Shown one piece after another: positions 54,723-62,696 of a stretch of 64,000 bases of DNA; position 1 is the stretch's first letter, and every line of letters starts with the position of its first letter. A model generated the notes under the pieces. It was not told the origin of the DNA. It worked only from the letters and a program-made list of their open reading frames with translations, and did no database searches. Source of the stretch: Adhaeretor mobilis (lineage in GTDB: Bacteria > Planctomycetota > Planctomycetia > Pirellulales > Lacipirellulaceae); NCBI RefSeq assembly GCF_007741515.1, contig NZ_CP036263.1:2419501-2483500 (forward strand), read 5' to 3'. The position numbers were made by a program, and so were the translations under genes.

Positions 54723-55017
54723 TCCGCGAAACGGTCAACAACCCACCGTTTATACGCACATCAATTAATAACTCCGCAGCTAGCAACACTAGAGAGCAGC
54801 ATTTCTCTTGAAGTATCCACGTGCTAGCGACGCGCGGATTTCAATTGAGATGCGTATAAGATACTTCGCTTACAAACTTTAGCGCGCAGAGGCGTGCTCC
54901 TCCTCTTTCAGTTTGGGTTTCCTGGAACTGACCGCAGTTGGACCAACCGCTGTCAATTAGGGCAGCTAGTTAAGTGCAAGAGGTGTTCCTGACCGCTGTT
55001 TCTAAAGAGCACCAAAT

Positions 55018-55080
55018 GATCTAACCCATGAGTGACCCACCTTGGCTGCATGGCGTGATATTACACGAATGTGGGCGTTG
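55018..55080 (-). repeat. R3 downstream element, copy c
   Basis: On the minus strand: GCCCACATTCGTGTAATAT, then about 25 bases later GGGTCACTCATGGGTTAGAT, matching copy a over both blocks. It follows the pseudogene stop. Confidence 0.7.
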
Positions 55081-55094
55081 CCCTGGTAAGAGAC

Positions 55095-55335
55095 CTACCG
55101 TCGTTGCACGCCACCCCGCGCGTTCACGCGACTAGTAGTTATGTGAGCCCGTTCGTAGTCGGGCATGTGCGTTTGCCTTGGACACCACCCGACGGCCCAC
55201 AAAGCGTTGCAGGTTGACATCGGGTGTGGGTGTTGCGAACGAGACGACTTCCCCTGCTTCGGTCACCGCCGCCCAACTCGCGTCGGTCACGCGGCGGAGG
55301 GAGTGATGTATTAGGCCCGTAGCGTCGGTAGTCGC
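55095..55335 (-). pseudogene. Decayed duplicate of the 3' end of the SH3 gene at 60612-62495
   Basis: About 240 bp matching 60612-60850: CGACGGCCCACAAAGCGTTG and CAGGTTGACATCGGG are identical. The copy has a 4-base loss (near 55164) and a 1-base loss (near 55184) that shift the frame, but the final VQRR-stop is still recognisable. No upstream part of the gene remains. Confidence 0.8.
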
Positions 55336-55489
55336 TCAGGCGGTTCCCGGCACTTTTGGTATTGGATCGGTAGGAAGAGACGCGGGGGCACATTAGCATA
55401 TAATGTGATGTCGCGGATTAGCATGGCTTTCGCCCAGCATTCTTCGCCATAATAGTGGGGAACTCGCAGCCACCTTAGGAGGCCTCGCC

Positions 55490-56428
55490 ATGAATCCAAC
55501 TCTGTCACAATTTGCTTGCGTCGTCTATTTGGCAAGTGCATCTCTCCTCGCACCCGCGCACGCCGAATCGGTGGAGAAAGCAGATCCCCTAGAGATCCGC
55601 TCGGTTGAGGATCGTGTTCTTACGTTGCCTAGCGACAAGCGTCACACACTTTGGGTTGCGGGAGATTACGAACCAAGTGACGGGGGTGTTGACGTGTTGG
55701 TGCACTTTCATGGTTCGCCGCGAGTTGTGCGTGAGAGCACCCACTCGGCGGGGCTGAATTGTGTCGTGATTAGCGTGAACTATGGTGGTTTGTCGTCGGT
55801 GTATCGTCGGCCCTTTAGTAAAGATCGAAAGTTGTTTCAGTCGATCCTGTCCGAAGCGCTCATTCAACTGCGTTCTCAATCGGATTTCGCTGACGATGTG
55901 AAGTGGCGACGCGTGGCGGTGAGCTCGTTTAGCGCAGGGTTTGGTGCCGTTCGCGAAATATTAAAAACGCCAAGGTATTTTGAACGTGTCGATGGGATCT
56001 ACCTTGTCGATTCGTTGTATTGCGGCTACGTGGGCGATGGCACCGATCAGGTGGAAACAGGTCTCGTGCATCCCGGATTGATGCAGGACTTTGTGCGGTA
56101 TGCACAAGAGAGTGCCAACGGCGAGAAGGTGATGATCGTCACGCATTGCGACGGTCCGACGCCTGGCTACGCTAGTACACGCGAAACGGCCGACTACTTG
56201 CTGGAAAAGCTGAAACTTGAGCCGCAGTCGGTGGACACGATTGTGCCTGGCCGCTTGCCCACCCAGGTGGATGATTTTCGCTTGTACCGCCAAGCGTCAC
56301 GTAAAGGTTTTTCACTCTACGGCTCGCCAGGAGGCAACGAGACAGACCACGTCAAGCATCTACAGCACATGGACTATTGGTTACCCAAACTTCCGCTGGC
56401 AAAGCAGCAACAAGACTTAGCACAATAG
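55490..56428 (+). CDS. Exported alpha/beta-hydrolase-like protein
   Basis: 312 residues. Signal peptide (residues 1-25, ending PAHAE). Then a fold resembling alpha/beta hydrolases: VDVLVHFHGSPRVVRESTHS with a HG pair, a possible nucleophile Ser148 in VSSFSAGFGAVREI, and a C-terminal TDHVKHLQHMDYWLPKL that may carry the His. Substrate unknown. Ribosome binding site AGGAGG at 7 bp. First of three secreted hydrolase genes in a row with cell-wall enzymes downstream, 287 bp before vanX. Confidence 0.75.
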   Translation: MNPTLSQFACVVYLASASLLAPAHAESVEKADPLEIRSVEDRVLTLPSDKRHTLWVAGDYEPSDGGVDVLVHFHGSPRVVRESTHSAGLNCVVISVNYGGLSSVYRRPFSKDRKLFQSILSEALIQLRSQSDFADDVKWRRVAVSSFSAGFGAVREILKTPRYFERVDGIYLVDSLYCGYVGDGTDQVETGLVHPGLMQDFVRYAQESANGEKVMIVTHCDGPTPGYASTRETADYLLEKLKLEPQSVDTIVPGRLPTQVDDFRLYRQASRKGFSLYGSPGGNETDHVKHLQHMDYWLPKLPLAKQQQDLAQ

Positions 56429-56715
56429 CAACGCCACGTAGCATGACGAATCGCCGTTGCTGCCTGGAACTGCTCTAATTCGAGAATTGCTTGCGCAGGC
56501 GAATGTCGACGTTTTCGACGGTTCTCTATAAAATGAAAGTTCAAAAGTTAACCGCGATGTAAAAAAGTGTGGCCTTTCAAATTTCGGTGCCAGCGTACCG
56601 TTGGTAGCGATGGTGAACTCCGTGCCCGATCCGACGACCCGTGTGATGTTACTGCTGGGGTTGCCAATCGTATCGCCCAATCGCAAAGCTGCCAATCTTG
56701 GCTAAGGAAAAGCGT

Positions 56716-57426
56716 GTGCAAAAACTTGCAAACATTAGTTTCCTACTGTTGGGAATTTCTTGCACGATACTTACCGGAGCTCGCCCCTTGAGTGCCGAGC
56801 AGCCTATGCCGGAGGGGTTCGTGGATGTTTCAAAAATAGTGCCCCGACTGGTCGTCGATTTGCGTTATTTGTCTGACGAGAACTTTGTCGGTGGCCCGAT
56901 TGACGGCTATCTGAAACCGAGATGCATCCTGACTCGCAAAGCGGCGATGGCACTTCGAGACGTGCAGAGCGAGTTGGCTGAGTTTGGCATGGGCTTGAAA
57001 GTGTTCGACGCGTATCGTCCGCAGCAAGCTGTCGATCATTTTGTGCGGTGGTCCAACGACGCTTCAGCCATGAGCTCCAAGGCGAAGTACTATCCTCGAG
57101 TCGACAAGAACAATCTATTCCTCGACGGCTACATTGCAGCCAAATCGAGTCACAGTCGTGGCAGCACGGTCGACCTTACCATTGTCACCTTCCAGAATGA
57201 TGACCAACCGCCAGTGGAACTCGACATGGGCACACCATTCGACTTTTTTGGACCCGAGTCCTGGGGGAACCACTCCGAATTGAGCGCTCAACAGAAGTGC
57301 AACCGACTGCTTCTGCGCGCCTTGATGCAAAAGCACCGGTTTCGTCCATATGCTAAAGAATGGTGGCATTTTACATTGGACGACGAGCCTTATCCGAAAA
57401 AGTATTTCAACTTTCCAGTGCAATAG
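56716..57426 (+). CDS. Exported D-alanyl-D-alanine dipeptidase (VanX/DdpX type, family M15)
   Basis: Zinc dipeptidase that splits D-Ala-D-Ala. I start at GTG 56716, which has AAGGA at 7 bp and yields the signal peptide VQKLANISFLLLGISCTIL; a TTG 18 bp upstream is less likely. 236 residues. Zinc site and catalytic residues: SSHSRGSTVDLT (His146, Asp153), EWWHF (Glu215, His218), and Arg101 in DAYRPQQ. The mature protein starts near the AEQPMPEGF segment. It precedes an NlpC/P60 gene by 14 bp. A resistance role is unlikely without vanHA; salvage of cell-wall peptide is more likely. Confidence 0.9.
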   Translation: MQKLANISFLLLGISCTILTGARPLSAEQPMPEGFVDVSKIVPRLVVDLRYLSDENFVGGPIDGYLKPRCILTRKAAMALRDVQSELAEFGMGLKVFDAYRPQQAVDHFVRWSNDASAMSSKAKYYPRVDKNNLFLDGYIAAKSSHSRGSTVDLTIVTFQNDDQPPVELDMGTPFDFFGPESWGNHSELSAQQKCNRLLLRALMQKHRFRPYAKEWWHFTLDDEPYPKKYFNFPVQ

Positions 57427-57440
57427 GATATTCAAATAGT

Positions 57441-58616
57441 ATGTGGAAGCTAACTATGTTACTCGCGATAGTGTTTCTTTTGCTGTTCTTGCCCACTGGT
57501 CGGGTCGAGGCGAAACCCAAAGTGGTTGCGCCCCCGGCTGAAGATGATCGGCTAACGAATCTTGCAAAACAGATCGAGCCCGATCTCGAGGGACGCACAG
57601 AACGACTGTCACAATATGTTGAGTTCTTCAGGTCTCAGCTCGGCAATGACACGCGTCTGTTCGCGTTTAGCGTGACTCCGCACGTGACCGATGCAGGCGA
57701 AGTATCGTTATCGGGCTATGTCGAGTTTTCGCAGACTCGTACGGGGCTCGTCGGCTTTTTGGAAGCCTTGGGGTTCAAGGTGATTGATGAGGAGTTAGAT
57801 AGTTTGCCTGCAGAGGACCTTGGTGCAAAGGCGTTCGGATTCGTTAAGACTACACACACACTGAGCTACAGTCGGCCGAGTGAACCACGCAGCGTGGTGA
57901 CCGACTGCTTGCTGGGCGAACCGCTTTACCTTCTGCGGGAGGAGGGCGATCATCTCTTGGTGCATAGCGGCGAGGGGTACCTTGGGTACGTTGCGTCTGC
58001 GGATGTTTATCGAGTCAACGCAAAGGCGTTTGATCTGTTCCCGACGGAGTCTGCCGTGCGAGTGATCGCGAATCACACGCTGGATTCCGGATTGGTTGTC
58101 CCTGCAGGAGCGTTGCTCAAGCAGCTTCCAGATGAAAGTGGAAAAGTCGTGTGCGCCTTACCCACGGGTGAGGTCGTCGAGCTTCCTTCAGATAGCTGCG
58201 AGCCGACGACACCGCCCACCGAGGATATCGAGCAGGCAATCGAGGTCGGCAAACGCTTGCTCGGGACTCCTTATCATTGGGGCGGCAAAACGTCGAGCGG
58301 TGTCGACTGCTCGGGACTTGTGCAAGTGGCATTTTCAACTTGTGGCGTGCACTTGCCGCGGGATTCGAACCAGCAGTTCTTGCTCGGTCAGTTGACTGCC
58401 ACGCGATGGCACACTTCCGGTTTGCGTCGGGGCGATACCTTGTACTTTTTGGGCTCGAACGGTCGTATTCGCCATACGGCACTCTATCTTGGCGACTCAC
58501 GTTTTCTCCAGGCAGAGATGCCGGCGGTGAATGTCCGCAGCTTTAACCCAGAGCATGAAGAATACGACGAAAGGCGCGTCAAGGCTTTCGCGTTCGGCAA
58601 GCGGCTTTGGCAGTGA
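57441..58616 (+). CDS. Exported SH3-NlpC/P60 endopeptidase
   Basis: 391 residues from ATG 57441, with a signal peptide (LTMLLAIVFLLLFLPTGRVE). A region of bacterial SH3-like domains (about residues 100-255) precedes a C-terminal NlpC/P60 domain: GTPYHWGGKTSSGVDCSGLV holds Cys290, and GRIRHTALYLGDSR holds His345. It should cleave gamma-D-Glu-diamino-acid bonds or similar links in peptidoglycan stem peptides (YkfC-like). 14 bp after the VanX gene, so co-transcribed. Stop is 2 bp from the convergent DUF819 gene. Confidence 0.9.
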   Translation: MWKLTMLLAIVFLLLFLPTGRVEAKPKVVAPPAEDDRLTNLAKQIEPDLEGRTERLSQYVEFFRSQLGNDTRLFAFSVTPHVTDAGEVSLSGYVEFSQTRTGLVGFLEALGFKVIDEELDSLPAEDLGAKAFGFVKTTHTLSYSRPSEPRSVVTDCLLGEPLYLLREEGDHLLVHSGEGYLGYVASADVYRVNAKAFDLFPTESAVRVIANHTLDSGLVVPAGALLKQLPDESGKVVCALPTGEVVELPSDSCEPTTPPTEDIEQAIEVGKRLLGTPYHWGGKTSSGVDCSGLVQVAFSTCGVHLPRDSNQQFLLGQLTATRWHTSGLRRGDTLYFLGSNGRIRHTALYLGDSRFLQAEMPAVNVRSFNPEHEEYDERRVKAFAFGKRLWQ

Positions 58617-58618
58617 GC

Positions 58619-59788
58619 CTAACTTACCATACGGCACAGTAGTGCCGTTGCGTAAGCAGCAAAATTCCCCACCGCATAGCCAATCAGTGCCATCAAGATG
58701 CTCGCCGGCACCAAGCTTTCTTTGTGATGCGACGCGACCACCGGTGCAGAGGCGGCACCGCCGATGTTGGCGGCGCTGGCGATCGCCGCTGTATGCACGT
58801 CGACTTTCAATAACTTGGCCCCCAGCAAGCAAAACGCGCCATGGATAAATATCCAGATCAAGGCCCCGGCGATAAATGGAAACGCTTGGTCTGCCACCTG
58901 CTCCAGCGCGGCGGTGGCTCCCATGCGTGCCACATAAAGATAGACAAACGCCATGCCCATTTCGTGACTGCCGGGTATCTTGCCCAACTTCGTGAACGAC
59001 AGACCAATACCGATGCTTGTGATCAGCAGCATTCTCCAAGTGCCGACATCCAGATAGGGCTTTCTGACCGGAAGTAGGTTGGCAGCCAGATCGGCGAGCC
59101 AAGTTGCCGTGAGCGCGATACATAGCAAATACAAGACATCAACAGTCTTGATTGCTCTTGTTTCAGAAAACTCTGCGGCGGCCGCTGCTTCCATACGTTC
59201 TATCCGATCGTCTGCGACACCGGTGTAAGTGGCAAACCAGCCAGCAAACTTTTTTGAGCCGAGCAGGATCGGTAGCCATACGATGTAGATCGTCGAGTCG
59301 CCAATGACCGCCAGGCCGATATCAGCGCCGCTGGCGTCAATCATTTCACTAACGGCGGCCATGTTGCCAGTGCCGCCAATCCAACTACCGGCCAACACTC
59401 CAAAAGCCTTCCAGGCATCTGGACCTAGCCACCCTTTGACGACCCATAGTCCGATTGGCGCTCCGATCATCACCCCCAGAGTGCCGAAGAGCATGACGCC
59501 CACGCCTTTGCCTAGCACCCGCAAGGCCGCGCCGATGTTGACGTTCAGCAGCAGCAGGATCAGCATCATCGGCAGCAACAGGTTCTTCATCTCGGTGTAC
59601 ACTGGCGAAGAGGTGGGAAGTACGCCGGTGTTCGACAGGATGACAGGTGCCAGGTAGATGAAAATCAGCGGAGGTAGATACTGAAAGAGCTTCCATCCGG
59701 TGCTTTTTTCGAGCCAGAAAAAGAAGGCACAAATGCCACTCAAGCTTGCCAAAATTCCGACGGCACTTGTGATAGGCAACCAGTCCAT
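58619..59788 (-). CDS. DUF819 membrane protein (YjcL-like)
   Basis: 389 residues from ATG 59786-59788 (MDWLPITSAVGILASLSGIC); an upstream open frame to 59887 lacks the pattern. About ten membrane helices. Family blocks: YLPPLIFIYLAPVILSNTGV, GVLAGSWIGGTGNMAAVSEM and IASAANIGGAASAPVVASHH. DUF819 proteins are often found near muropeptide-catabolism genes; a transporter role for peptides is inferred from the neighbours (NlpC/P60 and VanX, convergent). Confidence 0.88.
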   Translation of the reverse strand: MDWLPITSAVGILASLSGICAFFFWLEKSTGWKLFQYLPPLIFIYLAPVILSNTGVLPTSSPVYTEMKNLLLPMMLILLLLNVNIGAALRVLGKGVGVMLFGTLGVMIGAPIGLWVVKGWLGPDAWKAFGVLAGSWIGGTGNMAAVSEMIDASGADIGLAVIGDSTIYIVWLPILLGSKKFAGWFATYTGVADDRIERMEAAAAAEFSETRAIKTVDVLYLLCIALTATWLADLAANLLPVRKPYLDVGTWRMLLITSIGIGLSFTKLGKIPGSHEMGMAFVYLYVARMGATAALEQVADQAFPFIAGALIWIFIHGAFCLLGAKLLKVDVHTAAIASAANIGGAASAPVVASHHKESLVPASILMALIGYAVGNFAAYATALLCRMVS

Positions 59789-60240
59789 AGAGCTTACTTT
59801 CGAGGTGAGACAAGCGGGGAGCAATGATTTCGTAATAAGTCGGTCCACGCCAGAGCGTGAGACTTTTAGTTCGCGGCCAAAGAGCAAAGTTGAACGCTCT
59901 TACTAAATCTGCCGGATATTGGCTGAACACTCAAATTGAATGGTTTAGCGCACATAGCCAAATTATTGTGCGATTGCCAATCGACGAGAACCGGAAATAG
60001 GCGAGAGAAGCTATTAAGAGTCGCAGGCCGGGCGTGACGACGAAACATGCAGTAATGGGACGGGCAGGGGGGAATGGAACATGCTTCGTTGCTTTGCCGA
60101 ACTCTCTACCAATTTGCCTACGGTCAACCCACTGCAATCTTGACTCTTTTCAAACCTGTGGAGAGGTAGTCGAAAACGATAGTTCTTTGACCGAGTACGC
60201 GGGTTAGCCCAGTGCCGTTCGAGCCTGCGGTCATGGGCAT

Positions 60241-60320
60241 TGCGCCAAGCAAAGCTAGGGAAAGGGGAACGAAATGGAACTTGCAGCTTTGTAACCTTTC
60301 GTAGGTGTTCTACCCCGTAC
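60241..60320 (+). repeat. R2 dispersed repeat, copy b
   Basis: Aligns with 40421-40507; shares TGCG[CT]CAAG and GGGAAAGGGGAA with it. Preceded directly by an R1-like fragment (GTGCCGTTCGAGCCTGCGGT). Confidence 0.75.
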
Positions 60321-60569
60321 GGTTGTATTCTTACCGCCTGCTTTCGGCGGGGCGATTGGACTAACCGCAGCAGATTTCTGCTTGCAGGAATCGTAAGGGG
60401 TAGCGAAGTCCTCTGAGGTTCTGCCGTCAATAAACGACACAGCATCTTGGTGATAGATTCCCCTCAAAGGTTCTACTCTCGCCTCTGGTGTGCGAATGTC
60501 CCGAGGTATTGAGCCAAAACACATTTGTACTGCATGTGGCATTCGAGTGTCCTGCATGGGGCACCTGCC

Positions 60570-60598
60570 GTGCAGGATTACACGAATGTGGGACGTGC
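60570..60598 (-). repeat. R3 downstream element, copy d
   Basis: On the minus strand: GCACGTCCCACATTCGTGTA then ATCCTGCAC; shares CCCACATTCGTGTA and TGCAC with copy a. It begins 14 bp after the stop of the SH3 gene, in the gene sense. Confidence 0.7.
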
Positions 60599-60611
60599 CA
60601 TCGATAGAACC

Positions 60612-62495
60612 CTATCGTCGTTGCACGCTACCCAATGGATTCACGCGGCTAGCAGTTACGTGAGCCCGTTTGTAGTCGGGCATGTATCCGCGTTTGCCTT
60701 GGATACCCACCCGACGGCCCACAAAGCGTTGCAGGTTGACATCGGGCGTAGGTGTTACGAACGAGACGACTTCACCCACGTCGTTCACCAACGCATAACG
60801 GGGTGCTTTGGCACGTCGCGAGACGACCGGCTTGAGTGTACCTACGGCGTCGTATTTTGCTTCCTCAGTTCCGATTGGTTGTTGGTTTACCGAAGTCTGA
60901 CTCGGTGTGGAATCAAACGGATCAACCTGTGAGGCCGCAATTGATCGCGGAGCTGCGACTGAAGCTGGAATGCTTCGCTGAACCGGCGCCGTACCGAGGT
61001 CTTCCTGAATGCGCGAACGAAGAGCGGCCGTATCAGGAGTGAACAGCGGAGGTCCTGTTGTTGTCGTTGAACCGGCAAGTCCTTCCGGCAATTCGACATC
61101 GGGTATCTCGACTTGATCGGCATCCACTGGAATCGTCGCTGCCACGCCATTCGCCTGCGATGCAGGCAACGCTATAGGGGCTGTTTGGAGCCCCCCCGCC
61201 GTTTGCGGTTTCGCGGCAGCAATCGCACCTGGAAGTGGTTGCTCATACCGTTTCTGAACCTGCTCAAACACAGCGATGCGTTCCAGCAGTTCGCGATATT
61301 GCTCCCGCGCTGCCGGTTGCTGCTCGTTTGCCAGTAGTACGGCCGTTTCTTCACGCAACGCGACAAGATTCCACTGCTTAGGAGGCTGAATGACGGTTCG
61401 CGATAGGCGAACCTGCAGTTCGGCAATTCGTTGATTCTCTGGCAGCGTGGGGGCCTCTTGTCGGAACTTGATGCGTGGTGGAGTGCTTCCTGCGATAGGT
61501 GGGTTCGCAGCCGGATAGTTCGGTTGCTCTGCGTTCGAAGCAGGTTGAGCAGTTCCTGAGCTCTGAACACCGGCGGCATACAGAGGCGGCGCTGCCGGAC
61601 TTGACTGGGCCTGCTCGAGCTGGGCCTGCTCATATTGGGCATGCTTAAGCTGTGCCTGCTGCAACTCAGCCGGTGAGCCCTCGACGATCCGAACTTCCTC
61701 GCTTGAGGTATCTTGTAGAGGCAGTTGAGTTGGAATTGCCGAAGCCGGTAGAGGATTTGTTGGAGGGGCAGATTGCAAATGGGTAAATGCGTCTTGGAGA
61801 GCATCCGCTGGTGTCGGTGAGGTGTTGTTTGAGCCGTTGCTGCTTGCAGCGTTGTCACTTCGCCAAGGCACCTTAGGGACGCCGAAGTGCGACGCTGCCG
61901 TCAGGGAACTATTGACATTCGGGGTCGGTAGCGGTTTGGCCTCGAACGGGGGCTGCAAGGAAATGTCTTTCGCAGCAACCCAACGAAACTCGCCTGAGGG
62001 GGGCGCAATGCGCGCCCACTCATCGCCACTTTTGATGGGGCCAAGCAGGCCGATGCGTTCTCCCCGTTTCAGCATAATTTGCACCGCTTGTTTTTGTGGC
62101 GAGAGTTGACTCCCCACACGTGCAACGGCGTCGTCGGAGATCACTTCTGCTGTGTTCTGATCAATGACACGCAGGCTTCGCGTAGCGACTAGGCTGTACG
62201 CGCCGTGTGGTGGACGGACAGCGCACCAACCGCCCTGGTCGTGGCGAAACACTTCGACTGCGGCGCCCGATTTCAAAGCGCCCGTTGGGTAATGCCGTTC
62301 GCTGGGACCGCTACGGACATACGCATTGTCCTGGTTGACAAAAGCCACGTAGGGGAACGCTTGCCCAGGTACGTTTTCCAGACCTTGAGCCGGTGCAGCA
62401 GTAGCTGCGAATGGATAGACTACTGCAAACGCGCAGGATCCTATGAGGAGCCTTGTAAGTGCAAAGTGAATGTGAATTGAACAACGTCTATCCAT
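60612..62495 (-). CDS. Exported SH3-domain protein with Gln/Ala-rich middle
   Basis: 627 residues from ATG 62493-62495 (MDRRCSIHIHFALTRLLIGS, signal peptide). Two SH3-like units near the N-terminus (AFVNQDNAYVRSGPSERHYP to ATRSLRVIDQ, and RVGSQLSPQKQAVQIMLKRG to RWVAAKDIS), a long low-complexity middle with Gln/Ala repeats (QLKHAQYEQAQLEQAQ), helical segments, and a C-terminal conserved block (YALVNDVGEVVSFVTPTPDV then LQRFVGRRVGIQGKRGYMPD) found in many planctomycete proteins. Likely a cell-envelope protein; function unknown. A decayed copy of its tail lies at 55095-55335. Confidence 0.85.
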   Translation of the reverse strand: MDRRCSIHIHFALTRLLIGSCAFAVVYPFAATAAPAQGLENVPGQAFPYVAFVNQDNAYVRSGPSERHYPTGALKSGAAVEVFRHDQGGWCAVRPPHGAYSLVATRSLRVIDQNTAEVISDDAVARVGSQLSPQKQAVQIMLKRGERIGLLGPIKSGDEWARIAPPSGEFRWVAAKDISLQPPFEAKPLPTPNVNSSLTAASHFGVPKVPWRSDNAASSNGSNNTSPTPADALQDAFTHLQSAPPTNPLPASAIPTQLPLQDTSSEEVRIVEGSPAELQQAQLKHAQYEQAQLEQAQSSPAAPPLYAAGVQSSGTAQPASNAEQPNYPAANPPIAGSTPPRIKFRQEAPTLPENQRIAELQVRLSRTVIQPPKQWNLVALREETAVLLANEQQPAAREQYRELLERIAVFEQVQKRYEQPLPGAIAAAKPQTAGGLQTAPIALPASQANGVAATIPVDADQVEIPDVELPEGLAGSTTTTGPPLFTPDTAALRSRIQEDLGTAPVQRSIPASVAAPRSIAASQVDPFDSTPSQTSVNQQPIGTEEAKYDAVGTLKPVVSRRAKAPRYALVNDVGEVVSFVTPTPDVNLQRFVGRRVGIQGKRGYMPDYKRAHVTASRVNPLGSVQRR

Positions 62496-62696
62496 GACGG
62501 TGCCTCGTACCGGTGGGTTCTTCAAACAGAGAATCACGCGGACTTGTACGAAAAGCAGCCCAGGCTAGCAAGGCAATCCGAGGTTGCTAGCTGTTGAAAG
62601 CGTCGGTTGTTAGACTAGAGGAAACAGCTCCCCGTCGACCTGCTGCTTGCCACCTTACCTAACACCCCTATCTAGCCGTTCTCTTCGAGGCCTTCT

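Larger units (their letters stand above)
54723..55489. other. Gap with R3 copy c and decayed gene tail
   Basis: 767 bp without an intact gene. It contains an extended R3 copy (55018-55080) and a decayed copy of the end of the SH3 gene (55095-55335). Confidence 0.6.
59789..60611. other. Long gap with repeats R2 and R3
   Basis: 823 bp without an intact gene. It contains an R1-like fragment (60213-60245), R2 copy b (60241-60320), a CCGCC-GGCGG hairpin near 60330 and R3 copy d (60570-60598). A minus-strand frame at 60255-60557 is open but has no family look. Confidence 0.6.

Noticed and set aside
56716..57426. vanX homologue as evidence of vancomycin resistance
   Set aside because: No vanH, vanA-type ligase or VanRS system is near, and the protein has a signal peptide, which fits cell-wall peptide breakdown better.
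60255..60557. Open frame of 100 codons on the minus strand
   Set aside because: It overlaps repeat R2 and lacks any family signature, signal peptide or ribosome binding site.
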